Shown here one piece after another: positions 15,056-15,784 of a stretch of DNA of 15,784 nt. The translations under genes were made by a program, and so were the position numbers. Each line of letters starts with the position of its first letter. The stretch's first letter is position 1. This DNA comes from Chloroflexia bacterium. Its GTDB lineage: Bacteria; Chloroflexota; Chloroflexia; Thermomicrobiales; UBA6265. The stretch lies in the NCBI GenBank assembly GCA_013696265.1, contig JACCYX010000368.1:1-15784 (forward strand). Direction: 5' to 3'. A model generated the notes under the pieces. It was not told where the DNA came from, made no database searches, and was given only the letters and a program-made list of their open reading frames with translations.

Positions 15056-15784
15056 CTACTCCGCCGCGAGCCAGCAGTTGCCAAACTCTGGTTCGAGTTC
15101 GAAGTGCGTCTGACCGAGTAATCCCTGGACTCTCACCGAGAGAGCCGCGACACCATAGTTGTTGACCAACTTGATGGCCGGAGCTTCCTCGTACCAGAGT
15201 GCCTGCAATTCCTCAAACGCGGCAAATCTGGCCTCGAAATCGGACTCTGTGAGCACTCGCTCCATGATTTCCTGCTTTGCCTCGGTACACCACTTGCCGT
15301 CATAGGTGCAACTCGCGAATGGGGCGATCAGCACCGGATCCGGCCTGAACACGTAGGCGCCAGTGGACATGTCCCAGGCGTCATCGCTCTCGAGGTTTTC
15401 GTCCAGCGTCGCCTCGTCCATCACATCCAACTGGATTACGAAGCCAGCAGCCTCCATCTGCTGTTGGGCCACGATTGCGGCGTTGTAGTCACCGAGATCT
15501 TCCATTGTCGCGATCACGCGCACGGGGGCGCCGTCATACCCCGCCTCCTCAAGCAACAGCGCTGCCGCCTCAGGGTCATTCTGGTTATACAGCTCGGCCG
15601 AGACGTCAGAGGCCCAGGCTGTCTGCGGCATCATGATCCCAGGACCCAGATCGAAGAAGCCTTCGCCGTGCGTCACCTGCCCGCTGGCTTCGACGCCGAT
15701 GGAGGCCAGGACGGCCTGCCGAATTCTAACGTCGCTCATCAGACCAGCGGCCGTGTTCAGGGAGATCACACCATAACTGCGTGG
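15056..15784 (-). CDS. ABC substrate-binding protein fragment, mirror copy
   Basis: Same 242-residue C-terminal fragment as 1-729, cut at the same codon by the window end. Two supposedly independent copies truncated at the same base is a strong sign that the arms come from one locus. Confidence 0.7.
   Translation of the reverse strand, partial: PRSYGVISLNTAAGLMSDVRIRQAVLASIGVEASGQVTHGEGFFDLGPGIMMPQTAWASDVSAELYNQNDPEAAALLLEEAGYDGAPVRVIATMEDLGDYNAAIVAQQQMEAAGFVIQLDVMDEATLDENLESDDAWDMSTGAYVFRPDPVLIAPFASCTYDGKWCTEAKQEIMERVLTESDFEARFAAFEELQALWYEEAPAIKLVNNYGVAALSVRVQGLLGQTHFELEPEFGNCWLAAE

Larger units (their letters stand above)
1..15784. repeat. Window-spanning perfect inverted repeat (7,892-bp arms, no spacer)
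   Basis: The left arm 1-7892 and right arm 7893-15784 are exact reverse complements; the axis lies between bases 7892 and 7893, inside GAATTC. The first bases (ccacgcagttatgg) are the reverse complement of the last (ccataactgcgtgg). All genes, starts and stops are mirrored at x to 15785-x with identical proteins, and the intergenic hairpins are mirrored too. No mismatch was seen wherever the arms were compared. Natural inverted duplications usually have a spacer and accumulate differences, and long perfect palindromes are unstable in well-studied bacteria. A fold-back artefact of assembly or library preparation is therefore favoured over a real structure. Confidence 0.98.

Noticed and set aside
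1..15784. Composite transposon or insertion-sequence pair as the cause of the inverted repeat
   Set aside because: There is no transposase, terminal inverted repeat or target duplication, and the arms meet with no internal segment.
1..15784. CRISPR arrays, tRNA or rRNA genes
   Set aside because: No regularly spaced repeats and no tRNA- or rRNA-like sequence were seen on either strand.

Overview
The window is one perfect inverted repeat. Bases 1-7892 are followed, with no spacer, by their exact reverse complement (7893-15784), so position x pairs with 15785-x throughout. Only 7,892 bp of independent sequence is present, and every gene on the + strand of the left arm recurs, residue for residue, on the - strand of the right arm. 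The turn-around lies in the middle of a GC-rich terminator-like hairpin (7879-7906). With no divergence even between genes, both ends stopping at the same base, and the fold point inside a hairpin, a fold-back assembly or library artefact is the most economical explanation. A real head-to-head duplication or a hairpin-ended linear replicon remains possible and testable. Right-arm genes should not be counted as extra copies until that is settled.

The organism is a GC-rich bacterium. A peptide/nickel-type ABC importer, a Phage_holin_3_6/DUF3618 membrane-protein operon, a WGxxGxxG protein and an AI-2E family exporter would fit Chloroflexota (Thermomicrobia-like), but this is a low-to-moderate inference from gene content and style, and no rRNA or marker gene is present.

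Left arm, in order. (1) ABC importer block, 1-2815: the C-terminal part of a family 5 solute-binding protein (cut by the window edge), a 228-bp gap with a small GC hairpin, then two overlapping inner-membrane permease genes of the DppB/OppB and DppC/OppC type. No ATPase gene follows. (2) A 303-bp gap (2816-3118) with a leader hairpin. (3) A tightly coupled three-gene membrane operon, 3119-5531: an uncharacterised one-TM coiled-coil protein, a two-TM Phage_holin_3_6 protein, and a DUF3618 protein with amphipathic repeats. Its stop/start overlaps (TAATG, then 25 bp) imply translational coupling and joint assembly at the cytoplasmic membrane. (4) A possible three-way-junction RNA element (5536-5611), then a small secreted WGxxGxxG protein (5684-5947). 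(5) An 18-bp perfect stem-loop (5995-6035), then a small very hydrophilic acidic ORF (6048-6311). (6) An AI-2E family transporter with a long acidic N-terminal tail (6402-7838), whose stop codon lies in a 22-bp perfect palindrome, followed by the central hairpin.

The right arm repeats all of this in reverse order on the - strand and ends with the same truncated solute-binding protein at 15784.
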